From positions 1-40,080 of the forward strand of contig DASRFK010000015.1 in the NCBI GenBank assembly GCA_035651635.1: 40,080 nt of DNA. The letters run 5' to 3'. The translations under genes were made by a program, and so were the position numbers. Under the pieces are notes generated by a model. It saw only the letters and a list, made by a program, of their open reading frames with translations. It had not been told where the DNA came from and did not search any database. This document shows, in pieces, positions 38,889 through 40,080 of this stretch (positions within the stretch are counted from its first letter, which is position 1; each line of letters begins with the position of its first letter). Origin of the DNA: JANXQE01 sp035651635 (GTDB lineage Bacteria > Verrucomicrobiota > Verrucomicrobiia > Limisphaerales > UBA8199).

Positions 38889-39598
38889 TGCGAAGCCGAC
38901 TTGATGACTCGCGTCACAGTGGTCAGAGGCACCATCAACTCCAGTGGCGCCTTATGGTTGGCATCCTCACCGGAGTCCGGGACCAGATGGATGCGAATTC
39001 GCACCGCCGTCGGCAGGTTAGTGTCGCCTGAACTCGTGTCCCAGGTATTACGCCATTGCGATCCGTCGTAACAATCGAACTCGACGGTCTCGACATGACT
39101 CAGCAGCGGCTGATAGTCCGGCGTCTGGGTGGTAATCGCCAATAAATTCGGATTGACGCAACGGACCAGGTCCATGCCCGCTTGGGTTCGATCGGTCGGC
39201 GCCTTCAGCTCGTATACCACTTCCTGCAGATCGCCCCAGGGCGCCGAGTCGGAAATCTGGCTGGTGGCGGTCACGAAATCCAGGCCGGCGCCGCCGGCCT
39301 CGCCGGTCAGGCCCATGCTTGCACCCATCGCCTGGGCGCCGCACTTGAAGTCTCCCGCCAGGTAGCCGCGCGGGCCGACGGTTCCTTTCAAATCGCGCCG
39401 CAACATCTCCAGGGTCCGCTCGATGGGCAGGCCAGCGTCGACACCCGCCGTGGTGCGATCCCGCAGCCGAACCGCGCTGGCAAAAACCGCGTTCACCGCC
39501 ACGAGCACAATCGCGCAGACGGCCATGGCCAGGATGACCTCCACCAGGGTGAAAGCTCTGCCGCCATGGATGGCGCGATTTCGGCGGATCAGGCTCAT
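38885..39598 (-). CDS. gspJ: Type II secretion minor pseudopilin GspJ
   Basis: A 237-residue prepilin-like protein. The class III cleavage site and helix are visible as GRAFTLVEVILAMAVCAIVL (about 13-32), with Glu at position +5 after the Phe. The C-terminal globular domain has the beta-rich pattern of GspJ, including VETVEFDCYDGSQWRNTWD and AVRIRIHL. The ATG at 39598 overlaps the gspI stop (ATGA) and is preferred over an upstream start lying in gspI. Confidence 0.88.
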   Translation of the reverse strand: MSLIRRNRAIHGGRAFTLVEVILAMAVCAIVLVAVNAVFASAVRLRDRTTAGVDAGLPIERTLEMLRRDLKGTVGPRGYLAGDFKCGAQAMGASMGLTGEAGGAGLDFVTATSQISDSAPWGDLQEVVYELKAPTDRTQAGMDLVRCVNPNLLAITTQTPDYQPLLSHVETVEFDCYDGSQWRNTWDTSSGDTNLPTAVRIRIHLVPDSGEDANHKAPLELMVPLTTVTRVIKSASQ

Positions 39599-40017
39599 TG
39601 TCCCGTCGTCCCCCCCAGCAGCAGCGAGCTGTCCACCAGAGTGCTCAGCTTGACCGAGTACTGCCGGTTTTGTGCGCTGAAGCTTACTTCGGCCGAGAGC
39701 TGGCGCATAACGTTTTGCGCCGGGTCCTGAGTCCACGGATCGGTCCGCAAGGTCCAGCGGAACTCACGCTGGCCTTCAATGGTTGTGCCGCTCTGGATTG
39801 ATTGGTTCCAGTTGGTCATGACCAGACTTTCATTGAGCACTCGTTGCGCGATCCGGGTCGCTTCGCTTTTGCGCTGAGCCACCGCTCCGGCCAGGCTGGC
39901 AATATGCAGTCCCTCCATCGCCACCGGCACCACGATGGCCAGAAAGAGCAATGCCGCCAGCACTTCTGCCAGCGTGAAGCCACATTCTTTATTATTTTTG
40001 GGTGCGCCGAATTTCAT
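39595..40017 (-). CDS. gspI: Type II secretion minor pseudopilin GspI
   Basis: A 140-residue prepilin-like protein with processing site and helix CGFTLAEVLAALLFLAIVVP (12-31) and the GspI-type EATRIAQRVLNESL region after it. It forms the tip complex with GspJ and GspK. The start at 40017 overlaps the end of the upstream partial gene. Gene order H-I-J-K is as in classical type II secretion operons. Confidence 0.88.
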   Translation of the reverse strand: MKFGAPKNNKECGFTLAEVLAALLFLAIVVPVAMEGLHIASLAGAVAQRKSEATRIAQRVLNESLVMTNWNQSIQSGTTIEGQREFRWTLRTDPWTQDPAQNVMRQLSAEVSFSAQNRQYSVKLSTLVDSSLLLGGTTGQ

Positions 40018-40080
40018 AACTCAGCCGATCCTGGCCAAGGGCGATCGTCAACGAGGTGCCGTCGCGGCTCGTTAACCTCA
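39992..40080 (-). CDS. C-terminal fragment of a probable GspH/pseudopilin gene
   Basis: The minus-strand frame ending at a TAA at 39994-39992 enters from the right edge and encodes RDGTSLTIALGQDRLSYEIR before its last codons. This is a beta-strand pattern plausible for the end of a GspH-like pseudopilin. It would overlap gspI by 26 bases. A second open frame ending at 40014 (overlap of four bases) is possible but has poorer GC at third positions. Only about 28 codons are visible. Confidence 0.5.
   Translation of the reverse strand, partial: RLTSRDGTSLTIALGQDRLSYEIRRTQK

Overview
The window looks like a piece of a GC-rich chromosome from a Verrucomicrobiota bacterium, most likely of the Pedosphaera/Limisphaerales type. 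This is inferred from gene content and arrangement (hopanoid genes, NtrB/NtrC-type regulators, a diderm type II secretion locus, many short palindromic repeats), not from a marker-gene search. There is no rRNA, phage module or CRISPR array. One tRNA-Val is present.

Layout. 1-1623 (minus): an ABC-2-type permease carrying an EF-hand loop, followed by a partial membrane protein. 1783-2895: a single-domain REP-associated tyrosine transposase (RAYT) flanked by its own palindromic repeats. 2956-5202 (plus): GNAT acetyltransferase, hpt, a 271-bp tandem duplication carrying the hpt tail and more REP hairpins, then moaD-moaE. 5309-8504 is an accessory stretch: tRNA-Val, a MITE-like palindromic element, two minus-strand genes that look like integron gene cassettes with attC-like sites, a perfect 28-bp inverted repeat, and small hypothetical genes. 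8505-11632: zinc-ribbon protein, trpF (minus), then tonB-exbB-exbD. 11718-13228 (minus): DUF1232-like protein, SCO1 and DUF420 genes. 13336-15260: rplU-rpmA-obgE. 15445-20157: EamA transporter, fmdB-like gene, trpB, yicC, gmk and a coaC-only gene. 20213-25685: one tightly overlapping operon with a histidine kinase, a sigma-54 response regulator, a His-rich membrane protein, hpnD, hpnK and a small EamA protein. 25824-28572 (minus): hpnG-like phosphorylase, DEDDy exonuclease and a second sigma-54 response regulator. 28721-30164: a small zinc-binding protein and a LysR regulator. 30180-40080 (minus): a type II secretion or pseudopilus operon with genes for GspH(partial)-I-J-K-L/PilM-M/PilO-C/PilP and a secretin divided between two genes, ending in a histidine kinase.

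How the genes work together. The right-hand 10 kb encodes minor pseudopilins, the inner-membrane assembly platform and an outer-membrane secretin. The split falls inside the last periplasmic N domain, and each half has its own signal peptide and ribosome binding site. A kinase gene begins one base after the secretin stop codon. Its probable partner, an orphan NtrC-type regulator, lies beyond a convergent LysR gene. The centre joins a two-component system to hopanoid-lipid genes, suggesting coordinated control of membrane lipids.

The best candidates for something new are the split secretin, the attC-like cassettes with a metallopeptidase, and the RAYT/REP and MITE-like repeat families that appear to have remodelled the left third, including a recent duplication of the 3' end of hpt.
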